Below, piece by piece: positions 17,586-25,571 of a stretch of DNA of 64,000 nucleotides (positions are counted from its first letter, which is position 1; every line of letters starts with the position of its first letter). The position numbers were made by a program, and so were the translations under genes. Location of the stretch: NCBI GenBank assembly GCA_020848735.1, contig JADLHO010000108.1, positions 1 through 64,000 of the forward strand. Direction: 5' to 3'. The notes below the pieces were generated by a model. That model saw only the letters and a program-made list of their open reading frames with translations. It did not search any database and was not told the origin of the DNA. Source of the stretch: Planctomycetota bacterium (GTDB taxonomy: Bacteria > Planctomycetota > UBA1135 > UBA2386).

Positions 17586-17598
17586 GCGTCGCGGACGC
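17586..17598. terminator. Candidate hairpin between convergent genes
   Basis: GCGTC-GCG-GACGC sits between the GT-C-like and Pus10 genes, which converge. The stem is short and no T-run follows, so it is only a possible bidirectional terminator. Confidence 0.25.
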
Positions 17599-17607
17599 CC
17601 GACGGGA

Positions 17608-18408
17608 TCACCGACCGGGGCCGTCGAGGATCTCGAGCACGTCGAGCCGCACGCAGCTCCCGGCCACGCCGACCAAGGCGCTCAGCGAGGGCAGGCTGCG
17701 CCCCTCGTCGCCCGAGACCCACTCCTTGACGTAGGTGCCGTGCGCGGTGTCGACGTCCAGCTCCGCGACCGCGCGCTCTTGCTCGGTCGCGTTTCCCGGA
17801 TCGGCGGTCATGGCGCGCACGGCGAGCACGGTGACGCGCCGATCGCGCACGAGGTCGCCGCGCCGGTGCGCCACGCGCTGCGGCGTGCGTTGCGCGACCT
17901 CGAAGCTGCGGCCGACGAGACCCTGAAGGAGCGGCAGCGGCACCTCGCCTTCGAAGGCGACGCCCAGGCGATAGCGCTTGTCGTACTGCGCCTCCTTCAG
18001 CTCGGCGACGCGCGCGCGCGTCACGACCACGAAGGGGTCGATCTGCACGCGATGCCCTTCCTCGGCGTGGAAGCGCTCGAGGACTGCGCTCAGGTCGACG
18101 TCGTCGCGACGCGGCCCGACGACCTCGAACACGAAGGGGCGGCCGCGACCCAGCATGCGGACGTCGATGTCCTCGCGCCCGGCTCCGTGGAACTTCCCCG
18201 TGCGCGCGCGATAGGCGGGCAGCAGACGCCTGCCGAGCAGCTCCTGCACCGAGTCGTCGGTCAGCTTCCCGCGCCCCTGGCACTTCTCGCACTTCGTGCG
18301 GCGGTGACGGCTGCCCTTGCAGACCGGGCAGAAGAAGATCGTCTGCGGGAGACCGCGGACGAGCTTGCGGTAACGGGACTCGAGGTAGAGGGAGGGCGAC
18401 TCCGGCAC
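17608..18408 (-). CDS. pus10: Pus10-type tRNA pseudouridine synthase
   Basis: The product is 266 residues. An N-terminal zinc-knuckle motif, C27-x2-C30-x9-C40-x2-C43 (FFCPVCKGS and TKCEKCQGRG), precedes the catalytic region. KFHGAGREDIDVRMLGRGRP (72-91) is the Pus10 catalytic signature, with the active-site Asp expected in the EDIDVR segment (Asp80 or Asp82). It continues PFVFEVVGPR. Near the C-terminus AHGTYVKEWVSGDEGRSLPS matches the conserved Pus10 end. Pus10 makes pseudouridine at positions 54/55 of tRNA in archaea and eukaryotes, where it usually also has a THUMP-containing region; that region is missing here. A GTG start at 18408 fits the family, and GCTATGCT lies six bases upstream. 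Confidence 0.85.
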   Translation of the reverse strand: MPESPSLYLESRYRKLVRGLPQTIFFCPVCKGSRHRRTKCEKCQGRGKLTDDSVQELLGRRLLPAYRARTGKFHGAGREDIDVRMLGRGRPFVFEVVGPRRDDVDLSAVLERFHAEEGHRVQIDPFVVVTRARVAELKEAQYDKRYRLGVAFEGEVPLPLLQGLVGRSFEVAQRTPQRVAHRRGDLVRDRRVTVLAVRAMTADPGNATEQERAVAELDVDTAHGTYVKEWVSGDEGRSLPSLSALVGVAGSCVRLDVLEILDGPGR

Positions 18409-18414
18409 GCGGGC

Positions 18415-18422
18415 AGCATAGC
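18415..18422 (-). promoter_or_regulatory. Candidate -10 element (GCTATGCT) of the Pus10 gene
   Basis: Read on the minus strand, GCTATGCT ends six bases before the GTG at 18408, so the transcript would be almost leaderless. Confidence 0.45.
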
Positions 18423-18439
18423 TCGCGTGCCGGCGGCAC

Positions 18440-18877
18440 TCACATCAGCGCGCCGCGAGGGAAACGCCCGTTCTGCACGCGCGAGGCGTCGGGAACGGCA
18501 CCCGCGGCGTCCTGCTGGCGACGCTCGCGCAGACGCGCGACGAGGCGGAAGAAGTCGGTGACGGCGATCGGCGTCGAGAGGATCGACCAGATGTCGAAGC
18601 GCGGCTTCTCACCGGCCATGTCCTTGACCGCCTTCTCGGGCGCCATCACGACGAGGTCGATGCCGCGGTCGATGCTGCGCAGGTGCTCGATCATGCGCCG
18701 GGCCTCGGCGAAGTCGTCCGGCACGCCGAGGAACACCGCATCGAAGGGACGCTGGCGGAGCGTGTTCATGCCCCCGTATCCTTCGACGCAGGTCACCTTG
18801 AACTCGGGGAACTGCTGCATCCCCACCTTCACCTGATCGCGGACGAGATGGTCCTTCTCGACGAGCAGCACTTCCAT
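18440..18877 (-). CDS. Receiver-like (CheY-fold) protein lacking the usual phosphoacceptor
   Basis: The product is 145 residues. MEVLLVEKDHLVRDQVKVGM and LRQRPFDAVFLGVPDD match strands 1 and 3 of a response-regulator receiver, and IDLVVMAPEKAV and ILSTPIAVTDFFRLVARLRE match strands 4 and 5. The residue where the phosphorylated Asp should lie (LLD in normal receivers) is Gly51 in VFLGVPDD. The conserved Lys of strand 5 is replaced by Thr in LSTP. This is a pseudo-receiver, probably binding a partner without classical phosphorylation. No output domain is attached; the last 25 residues are a disordered tail. It is divergent from the RNase HII-like gene and upstream of Pus10 on the same strand. 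Confidence 0.75.
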   Translation of the reverse strand: MEVLLVEKDHLVRDQVKVGMQQFPEFKVTCVEGYGGMNTLRQRPFDAVFLGVPDDFAEARRMIEHLRSIDRGIDLVVMAPEKAVKDMAGEKPRFDIWSILSTPIAVTDFFRLVARLRERRQQDAAGAVPDASRVQNGRFPRGALM

Positions 18878-18940
18878 CGTGTTCTCCGGACGCAGCACGC
18901 CGCCATGGCGTCGGGTCCGGAGGCTTGATCGGCTCCTGTC

Positions 18941-19906
18941 GTGGACGCGCTCAACCCGATCCGCTGCCTGGCCGGCCTCGACGAAGCCGGACTGGGACCG
19001 ATCCTCGGCCCGCTGGTCGTCGCGGGAGCCGCGCTCGCCGGCCCGGCCGGGCTCGACCCCTGGCAGGCGCTCGAACCCGTCGTGACGCGCAACCGGCCAC
19101 GGGACCGGCAGATCCAGGTCGCGGACAGCAAGAAGGTCAACCAGGGTCGCCTCGGGCTCGCGCGACTCGAGCGCACGGCGCTGGCCTTCTGGTCGACCTT
19201 CTCGCAACGCGTGCCCGCCACCGCGCGAGAACTCCTCGAACAGCTCGGCGCCGACACCGCGCGCATCCAGCGCTGCCCCTGGTACGAGTCCCTCGAGCTG
19301 CGCCTCCCGCTCGCTCTCGACCCGCAGGACCTGGAGCTCTGCACACACCACCTCGACGGAGCGCTGCGCGACGCCTCGATCCGCGTGCTCCACCTCGCGG
19401 TGCTGCCGATCGAGGTCGAGGAGTTCAACGCCTCGATCGCCGCGACGGACAACAAGAGCGCGACGCATCTCCACCACTACGTTCGCGTGCTGGCCGAACT
19501 GCTGCGGCGCATGGCGCCTGGTTCGACGGTCCTCGCCGACCGCTGCGGCGGACGCGCACACTACCGACACGCGTTGGCCGCGGCGTTTCCCGACGCGACC
19601 GTGGTCCGGCTGCAGGAGAGCGAGTCGATCTCGAGCTACGACGTGCGGCGTCGCGACGGGCCCGGGCGCGTGAGCTTCGCCACCGGCGGCGAGGAGCGCG
19701 CCTTCCCCACGGCCCTCGCGAGCTGTCTCGCGAAGTACGTCCGCGAGGTGATGGTGCACGCGCTCAACGACTGGTTCGTCGCACGCGTCCCGGGTCTCGC
19801 GCGCACCGCGGGCTATTGGGTCGACGGACACCGCTTCCTCGCGGACGTCGCCCCGCTCCTCGAGCGCGACGCTCTCCCCCGCGACCTGCTCGTGCGCGTG
19901 CGCTGA
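18941..19906 (+). CDS. Divergent RNase HII-like protein
   Basis: The product is 321 residues, longer than normal RNase HII (about 200). CLAGLDEAGLGPILGPLVVA (9-28) corresponds to the RNase HII motif with catalytic Asp14-Glu15. VADSKKV (61-67) corresponds to the DSKKL motif, and VLADRCGGRAHY provides another acidic residue (Asp200). In typical HII enzymes the GRG motif recognises the ribonucleotide; here it is GLG, so substrate recognition may differ. About 120 extra residues separate the second and third motifs. It might act on RNA-DNA hybrids, on other structured nucleic acids, or have no nuclease activity. It starts with GTG and diverges from the pseudo-receiver gene. Confidence 0.7.
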   Translation: MDALNPIRCLAGLDEAGLGPILGPLVVAGAALAGPAGLDPWQALEPVVTRNRPRDRQIQVADSKKVNQGRLGLARLERTALAFWSTFSQRVPATARELLEQLGADTARIQRCPWYESLELRLPLALDPQDLELCTHHLDGALRDASIRVLHLAVLPIEVEEFNASIAATDNKSATHLHHYVRVLAELLRRMAPGSTVLADRCGGRAHYRHALAAAFPDATVVRLQESESISSYDVRRRDGPGRVSFATGGEERAFPTALASCLAKYVREVMVHALNDWFVARVPGLARTAGYWVDGHRFLADVAPLLERDALPRDLLVRVR

Positions 19907-19964
19907 CGACGGGCCCGGGTCGGCTGCGCGGAGCGCCCTTCCGCCGGCAGCCGCCGTGGCCCAC

Positions 19965-20002
19965 AGTGTCGCCGCGGCAAGTGTCGCCCCGGCCGAGTGT
20001 CG
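19965..20002. repeat. Three spaced copies of AGTGTCG upstream of the small membrane protein gene
   Basis: AGTGTCG starts at 19965, 19980 and 19996, followed each time by a GC-rich stretch, giving a 15-16-base period. The copies sit 40-80 bases upstream of the start at 20043. They may be regulator binding sites or a relic of tandem duplication. Confidence 0.35.
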
Positions 20003-20042
20003 TCGCTGCGGCGCTCCCGTCCCTTCCCCTCGCCATCGCCCC

Positions 20043-20372
20043 ATGTCCTACGAGACCTACAAGCTCCTCCACGTCCTCGGCCTCGTCGCGCTCTTCCTCG
20101 GGCTCGGCGGCATCCTCGCCGGCGGTCGCAAGTCCTTCCTCGCGCTGCACGGCCTCGGTCTGCTGATCATGCTCGTCGCGGGCTTCGGGATGCAGGCGAA
20201 GGGCAGCCTCGGCTTCCCCGGCTGGATGATCGCCAAGCTCGGAGTCTGGGTGCTGATCGCGGTCACGCCCGTGGCGTCGAAGCGCGGCGTGCTCCCCGCC
20301 GGACTCGCGGTGTTGCTGATGTTCGCGCTCGGCGGCATGGCCGCATGGCTCGCGCTCGCGAAGCCGTTCTGA
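20043..20372 (+). CDS. Small integral membrane protein (SirB-like)
   Basis: The product is 109 residues with four predicted membrane helices: about 7-26, 32-48, 58-78 and 86-106. It reads MSYETYKLLHVLGLVALFLG at the start, with a His in the first helix and a second His at LALHGLGLLI, and two glycine-rich loops. Size and topology resemble SirB-family or haem-associated small membrane proteins (SirB was named from Salmonella invasion gene regulation), but similarity is only at the level of pattern, and no function can be named. The stop is 13 bases from the convergent kinase stop. Confidence 0.72.
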   Translation: MSYETYKLLHVLGLVALFLGLGGILAGGRKSFLALHGLGLLIMLVAGFGMQAKGSLGFPGWMIAKLGVWVLIAVTPVASKRGVLPAGLAVLLMFALGGMAAWLALAKPF

Positions 20373-20385
20373 GCGGGACCGGTGC

Positions 20386-23300
20386 TCAACGCTTCTGGGC
20401 GAGGGCGTCCCGCTCGGTTCGCAACGCCTCGACCTCGCCCTCCGCACCGGTCGCGATCGACAGCTGGATCCGTTCGTCGAGCAGGCGGACGAGTCGATGG
20501 CGATCGGCGTCGCGCCCCCGTTCCCGGGCGATCGAACGCGCCATCTCGATCGCCTCGCGCAGTGCCGCATCGAGCGCCGTGTGCTCGCCACGCGCACGCA
20601 ACACCGCGGCGATCTGCTCCTGTGCCTGGAGGATCGAGAGGCGCTGCATGAGGTCCTGGGACTCGTGGCCCTTCCCGAGGCCGCCCTCCAGGACGGCACG
20701 AGAGGCGCGCGCCTCGTCGAGCGCGCGACCGAAGCCACGCTCCCGATCGGCCATGCCCTTCGCGTGGCGCGCGATCTCCACCCAGGCCTCCGACGCGAGT
20801 CGGTGTGCGACCGGTTGCTGCGGCGTCAGCTCCACGATGCGCTCCGCGGCGGCCTCCGCCGCCGCGATCTCCCCGTTCGCGGCCAGGGCCCGCGCGAGGA
20901 GGGCGAAGGAGTCGCGCAGCCGCGCGCTCGAGTCCCGGTACTCGACACCCCGACTCCGCAGCGCTTCCTCGACCGCCACGGACTCGCGCAGCGCCTCGAT
21001 CGCCCCGTGGACCTCGCCGCCGGCGAGTCGTGCGCGCCCGAGGGCACGCAGGACGAGGTGCTGCGTCACCCGCTGGGAGACCTGCTCGGCCTCCGTGGCG
21101 ATGACGGCGGCGAGGAGCTCGGCGCTGCGCTGATAGAGCAGCGCCGCGGCCGTCGGCTCGCCGCGTGCCTCGGCGATCTGTCCCGAGGCGAAGGCTGTCG
21201 ACGCGAGCATCTGACGATCCGCCGCGGTGACCTGACCGCTCGCCACGAGGCGTTCCGCGAGGTCCCGTCCGCGTTCGGCGGCCCGCGCCGCGTCGTCGAG
21301 CGGGAGCTCGGGGCGCATCCGCAGCCAGTCGGTGTGCGCCGTCACGTACTTGCCGAGCGCGCTCGCGAGTTCGCGTTGCCGCGGAGCGGAGTCGGGCTCG
21401 AGGGCGAGCAGTTCCTCGCGCAGGGCGATCACCTGCCGCAGCTCGTCGATCGCCTCCTGGTAGCGGAACCGCAGGATCAGGGTGTTCGCGAGGGTGAAGC
21501 GCGCCGAGGCGAGCGTCGCCCGCGCGGTCGGATCCCCGGGCAGGAGTCCGACGAGCGTCTCGCGGAGCCGGACCGCCTCACGCGCATCGCGTTCCGCGGG
21601 ATCGAGGGTGCCGATGGCGAGCAGCGCACGCGCGCGCAGCTCGAGCACGGGCGCGAACTCCTCGAGGTGCGAAGGGTCGTCGCCACGCACCGCGAGCAGC
21701 TTCCGCCACTGCGATTCGAGTTCGACGAGCAAGGGGTGCGCGCGCTGCGCCTCCCCCCGCTCGACCGCCCACAGCGCCTCGTCGGCCCAGTTGCGCAGGA
21801 GGGCGGGGAGCCGCGGGTTCGCCGCGCCCCCGCGCTCCACCGCGCGCTGGGTCGCACGGTGCGCGGCCTCGATGGCACGCTCGGCGGCGGCGGCCGCGTC
21901 CGCCCCGGGCGCGACGCGCGCGCGGGCCACGAGCGCGCGCGCGAGCTCGCCGCGCGCGAGGCCCACGCGGTCCTCCGTCACGATGTCGTCGGGATCGATC
22001 CGAAGGAGCTCCTCGAGAGCCGCGAGTTCGCGCGCGCGTTCGCGCGCGGCGCCGTCGTGATCCCCGCGACGTGAACTCTCCGCGGCGCGCACGGCTGCGA
22101 TCGTGGCCCTGAGCTCGATCGCCGGAACGCCGGCGCCATCGGGGACGACGATCGCGTCGAGCGTCTTCAGCGCATCGTCGGGCCGGTCGAGTTCGAGCAG
22201 GAACCACGCGATGCGGGCCTGGACCAGTCCGGCCGTCGCGCGATTGCCCACGCCCGCCGTGGTCCGGCCGATCACCGAACGGCAGAACGCGAGCCCGCTC
22301 TCGAGCAGGCGACGGCGCTCGGCGTCGAGTCCGGGGAAGCGGCGCAGCCGTTCACCTCCCACTTCGACGAGCAAGGCATCGGCGGCGCGCAGCGCGACGT
22401 CGAGCGCCTCTTCCGCCTCGGAACGCGCACCGGCTTCGGCGAGCTGTGCCGCGCGGGCCTCCCGCCAGAATCCCAGACTGAAGGCGAGGCCCACGACGAG
22501 CGCGACGAAGACCGACGCCGCGGCGATCGCCGCGCTGCGATGGCGCTTCGCGAAGCGCGAGAGGAGATAGCGCGCGCCCGGCGGACCCGCGGTGACCGGT
22601 TCGAAGGCGAGATGCCGCCGCAGATCGGCGGCCAATGCGATCGCCATCGGATAGCGGCGGTTCCGATCGCGCTCGAGGGCGCGCATCGTGATCCAGTCGA
22701 GATCGCCGCGGAGGAGGCGACGCAGCGTGCCCGGGTCGGTCGCGCGGCGTTGGGCGATCGAGGTCCCGGCGTCCCCGAGCGTGCTGACGCGCGTGCTGGG
22801 CGTCGGCGGATCGACCTCGTGGAGGACCTCGTGCATGCGCCCCTCGACGCCGTCGCGAAGCTGGCTCGAGTCGACCGGAAGCTGTCCGGTCAGGAGCTCG
22901 TAGAGCACGACGCCGAGCGAGTAGACGTCGGTGCGCGTGTCGACATCGACGCGGTTGGCCGCCTGCTCCGGGCTCATGTACTCGGGAGTGCCGAGGACAC
23001 GTCCGAGCTGCGTGTGCAGCGACAGGGGCACGAGACGTTGCTGCAGCGATTTCGCGACGCCGAAGTCGATGACCTTGGGCCAGGGTCGTCCGTCGCGATC
23101 GGTGACGAGGATGTTCGACGGCTTGAGGTCGCGGTGAAGGATCCCGCGCTCGTGCGCGTGCTGCACGGTCTCGCAGACCTCGGCGAAGAGCGCGAGGCGT
23201 TCCGCGGTGTCGAGCTGGCGATCGTCGCAGTAGCGCGTGATCGGCACGCCCGCGACGTACTCCATCACGAGGTAGGGCCGCTGGTCCGGCGTCTCGCCCG

Positions 23301-23748
23301 CGTCGAGGACCTTCGCGATGTTGGGGTGATCGAGGAGCGCGAGGGCCTGTCGCTCGAGCGCGAAGCGCGCCAGCACCTCGTGCGTGTCCATGCCGCGGCG
23401 GATCACCTTGAGAGCGACCCGGCGTGGCAGGGGCTCCTTCTGCTCGGCGAGCCAGACCTCGCCCATGCCGCCGCGACCGAGGCGCTCGAGCACCCGATAC
23501 GGACCGATCCGCTCGGGCAATGCGTCCTCGGCCTCACGGAGCATGCCCGCGCGTCGCAACGCCGCCATCCGCGCGCGCGCCAACTCGGCCAGCTCGGGCT
23601 CCCGTGCGAGGACCGCGTCCGCAGCCTCCCGCCCGTCACACTCCAGCGCGAGGATCGCGCGCGCCACCAGGTCGGCGACACGGTCGAAGTCCGAGGCGGC
23701 CGAGGGCTCGTTGGGCCCCGCCGGTCGGAGGTCCTGCGGCTCGCTCAT
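20386..23748 (-). CDS. Transmembrane serine/threonine protein kinase with helical-repeat sensor region
   Basis: The product is 1120 residues. The N-terminal 80 residues are a helical lead. The Hanks-type kinase domain, about 82-390, has the glycine loop LGRGGMGEVW, Lys114 in VALK, catalytic HRDLKPSN (Asp207), DFG (228-230), GTPEYMSPEQ and RRYPMA near its end. One transmembrane helix (about 405-427) follows, then some 690 residues rich in Ala, Glu, Arg and Leu with tetratricopeptide-like helical pairs, probably outside the cytoplasm. All catalytic residues are intact. The neighbouring ECF sigma factor lies just upstream on the same strand, a pairing common in planctomycetes, where the kinase is thought to tune the sigma factor. 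GTCTATCAT lies eight bases before the ATG. Confidence 0.93.
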   Translation of the reverse strand: MSEPQDLRPAGPNEPSAASDFDRVADLVARAILALECDGREAADAVLAREPELAELARARMAALRRAGMLREAEDALPERIGPYRVLERLGRGGMGEVWLAEQKEPLPRRVALKVIRRGMDTHEVLARFALERQALALLDHPNIAKVLDAGETPDQRPYLVMEYVAGVPITRYCDDRQLDTAERLALFAEVCETVQHAHERGILHRDLKPSNILVTDRDGRPWPKVIDFGVAKSLQQRLVPLSLHTQLGRVLGTPEYMSPEQAANRVDVDTRTDVYSLGVVLYELLTGQLPVDSSQLRDGVEGRMHEVLHEVDPPTPSTRVSTLGDAGTSIAQRRATDPGTLRRLLRGDLDWITMRALERDRNRRYPMAIALAADLRRHLAFEPVTAGPPGARYLLSRFAKRHRSAAIAAASVFVALVVGLAFSLGFWREARAAQLAEAGARSEAEEALDVALRAADALLVEVGGERLRRFPGLDAERRRLLESGLAFCRSVIGRTTAGVGNRATAGLVQARIAWFLLELDRPDDALKTLDAIVVPDGAGVPAIELRATIAAVRAAESSRRGDHDGAARERARELAALEELLRIDPDDIVTEDRVGLARGELARALVARARVAPGADAAAAAERAIEAAHRATQRAVERGGAANPRLPALLRNWADEALWAVERGEAQRAHPLLVELESQWRKLLAVRGDDPSHLEEFAPVLELRARALLAIGTLDPAERDAREAVRLRETLVGLLPGDPTARATLASARFTLANTLILRFRYQEAIDELRQVIALREELLALEPDSAPRQRELASALGKYVTAHTDWLRMRPELPLDDAARAAERGRDLAERLVASGQVTAADRQMLASTAFASGQIAEARGEPTAAALLYQRSAELLAAVIATEAEQVSQRVTQHLVLRALGRARLAGGEVHGAIEALRESVAVEEALRSRGVEYRDSSARLRDSFALLARALAANGEIAAAEAAAERIVELTPQQPVAHRLASEAWVEIARHAKGMADRERGFGRALDEARASRAVLEGGLGKGHESQDLMQRLSILQAQEQIAAVLRARGEHTALDAALREAIEMARSIARERGRDADRHRLVRLLDERIQLSIATGAEGEVEALRTERDALAQKR

Positions 23749-23756
23749 CGGTCGCG

Positions 23757-23764
23757 ATGATAGA
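23757..23764 (-). promoter_or_regulatory. Candidate -10 element (TCTATCAT) of the kinase gene
   Basis: Read on the minus strand, TCTATCAT ends eight bases before the ATG at 23748. It lies between the sigma-factor stop and the kinase start, so the kinase may have a second promoter within the operon. Confidence 0.35.
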
Positions 23765-23783
23765 CGCACCGCGGCGCACGGGA

Positions 23784-24377
23784 TCAGCCCCCATCGTCGC
23801 CGAGCAATTCGGCGACGCGTGCCAGTCCACGGGCGACGAGGCCGCGCACCGCCGACTCGGTCACGCCGAGTTGCTGCGCGATCTCGGAGTAGGCGATGCC
23901 GCCGAGTCGAGACATCAGCACGGCGTCGCGCTGTCCCTCGGGGAGCTGCCGCATCGCGGCCTCGACGCGCGCGAGCTGTTCCTTCCCGACGGCGTGGCGG
24001 CTCGGCGTACAGATCGACGCGTATTGCTGGAGCAGCTCGGCGTCGTCGTCCTCGGGAAGCAGCTCCTCCTTCGATCCGGCCCGCCGCGCTCGCCGGTGAT
24101 AGCGGTAGCGGTCGAGGATCTTCCGGGTGGCCTGGAGGAAGAGCCAACCGCGGAACGCCTCGTCGCCGCGGTACTCGATCGCCTCCAGATCGGCGATCAC
24201 CTCGCGGCACACCGACTGCGCGAGATCGCGGATCGACTCACGCTGGGCAAGCTCACCGTCGACCTTGCAGCGGAGGAAGGCCGTCAACGCGGGCAGATGG
24301 CGCGCGAAGAGGGAGTCGAGCGCGACCCGGTCACCCGACCGGGCCGCGGCGATCGTCTTGCGGAGCTCGTCCTGCAT
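23784..24377 (-). CDS. ECF sigma-70 factor
   Basis: The product is 197 residues. Region 2 is visible as SLFARHLPALTAFLRCKV, followed by IRDLAQSVCREVIADLEAIE and FRGWLFLQATRKILDRYRYH, which contact the -10 element. A linker follows, then region 4 is RVEAAMRQLPEGQRDAVLMS and GIAYSEIAQQLGVTESAVRG, an intact helix-turn-helix. It resembles the ECF groups that accompany serine/threonine kinases in Planctomycetota. No anti-sigma factor is linked; the kinase downstream is the likely regulator. It is the first gene of the pair, with 35 bases between stop and kinase start, and carries no strong promoter signal of the local type. Confidence 0.93.
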   Translation of the reverse strand: MQDELRKTIAAARSGDRVALDSLFARHLPALTAFLRCKVDGELAQRESIRDLAQSVCREVIADLEAIEYRGDEAFRGWLFLQATRKILDRYRYHRRARRAGSKEELLPEDDDAELLQQYASICTPSRHAVGKEQLARVEAAMRQLPEGQRDAVLMSRLGGIAYSEIAQQLGVTESAVRGLVARGLARVAELLGDDGG

Positions 24378-24430
24378 GACGGGAGTCGGAGGGTTCGACG
24401 CTCACGCGAGGCCGCCCGCGAGACACGCGC

Positions 24431-25468
24431 TCAGTTCCAGCGGAAGAGCGAGATCGGGCAGTCGTCGCGACGCACGGAACCCGTCGTCGCGCTCGCGTTG
24501 CCGGAGGCATAGACCATCGCGGCGAGCGGATACATGCCGAGCGTGATCTTCGTGCTGTTGCTGAACGTGAAGCCGAGGTTGTTCGCGAACAGGTCGAAGA
24601 TCGAGCACTGTCCGAAGACCTGCGCGTGGAAGAGCGCCGGGTCGGCAGGCAGCTGGAACTGGAAGTTGGCAGCGCCGCCCGTGTTGCCCTGGGCCGCGAT
24701 CGCGACCTGCGGCAGCACGTAGAGCGTGCAGCCGGGCGCACCGAAGGGCGTGCAGTCCACCGGCGGAGTCTGGACGAAGTCGAGGTTCAGCCACACGAGG
24801 CTGCTCGCCGGAGCGCGCGAGAGGTTGTAGTAGAGGTAGCCGCCGAGGTACGAGTAGCTCTGCACGACGAGCTGGGGAACCTGGCCCGCCGACGTGATGC
24901 AGCCCGTGCCGATGCTCTGCGTCGGGGAGAGGAAGCCGCCGTTGTCGATGTAGTAGTTGAACGCGAGGTTCGCGTTGTTGTTCGCCGTGACCACGTACTC
25001 GACGATCAGGTTCTCGTTGCTGTGGTACGTGTAGGGCGTCGTGAGGGTGATCCAGAGCTCCTGGAGGTTCGTGTTGTTCGTGAACGTCGGCAGGGCCACG
25101 ATCGCGGGGCCGAACACCAGCGTGCGAGGCGTCGCACCGTCGTAGTTGTTCGCGTAGTTGGACGTCATGGTCGCCGACGTCTTGGTCGTGCTGCCCATGT
25201 AGATCGCGAGCTGGATCGACTTGCCGGCGGAGGCCGTGTTGTCGTCCTGGCGGAAGCCGACCTGCGTGATCGGGTGGTTGTTGGTGATGGTCAGGTCGCG
25301 ACGGTCGTACACGATCTGCGTGCGGGAGATGCCGGCCGACAGCGGGTAGCGGGACTCGGACGAGTTGCCGGCCGTGGCCGCCCAGTCGGACGGGAAGACG
25401 GAGGTGGTCTGGGCGGAAGCGAGCGAGCCGAGGCTGGCGAGCGCGAGGAGCGCGATGGAAAGACGCAT
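24431..25468 (-). CDS. Exported hypothetical protein with the shared C-terminal module
   Basis: The product is 345 residues with a signal peptide ending LASAQ (about residue 20). The mature part is rich in Asn, Thr and Tyr, with many short beta strands (TTTPYTYHSNENLIVEYVVT) and no catalytic motif that I recognise. The last 90 residues contain FGAPGCTLYV, then LPADPALF, FGQCSIFD and FSNSTKITLG, which align with the ends of three other exported proteins in this window. GGAG lies twelve bases before the ATG. A transcription terminator lies between it and the HlyD gene upstream, so it is probably independent of that operon. Function is unknown; surface or extracellular location is expected. Confidence 0.8.
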   Translation of the reverse strand: MRLSIALLALASLGSLASAQTTSVFPSDWAATAGNSSESRYPLSAGISRTQIVYDRRDLTITNNHPITQVGFRQDDNTASAGKSIQLAIYMGSTTKTSATMTSNYANNYDGATPRTLVFGPAIVALPTFTNNTNLQELWITLTTPYTYHSNENLIVEYVVTANNNANLAFNYYIDNGGFLSPTQSIGTGCITSAGQVPQLVVQSYSYLGGYLYYNLSRAPASSLVWLNLDFVQTPPVDCTPFGAPGCTLYVLPQVAIAAQGNTGGAANFQFQLPADPALFHAQVFGQCSIFDLFANNLGFTFSNSTKITLGMYPLAAMVYASGNASATTGSVRRDDCPISLFRWN

Positions 25469-25543
25469 GTTCTGATCTCCGGGGGTGGGTTCGAATGGAC
25501 AGCGACAGAGCGAGAGCGCCGTTCGAGACCGCACGCGAAAAAC

Positions 25544-25556
25544 CGAAGATTCTTCG
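25544..25556 (-). terminator. Intrinsic terminator of the CotH-VTC-DUF4956-HlyD operon
   Basis: Read on the minus strand, the stem CGAAG-AAT-CTTCG is followed by G and TTTTT. It lies 16 bases past the HlyD stop. The stem is only five pairs, but the T-run is unusual at this GC content. Confidence 0.6.
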
Positions 25557-25571
25557 CCGACGCGCCGCGGG

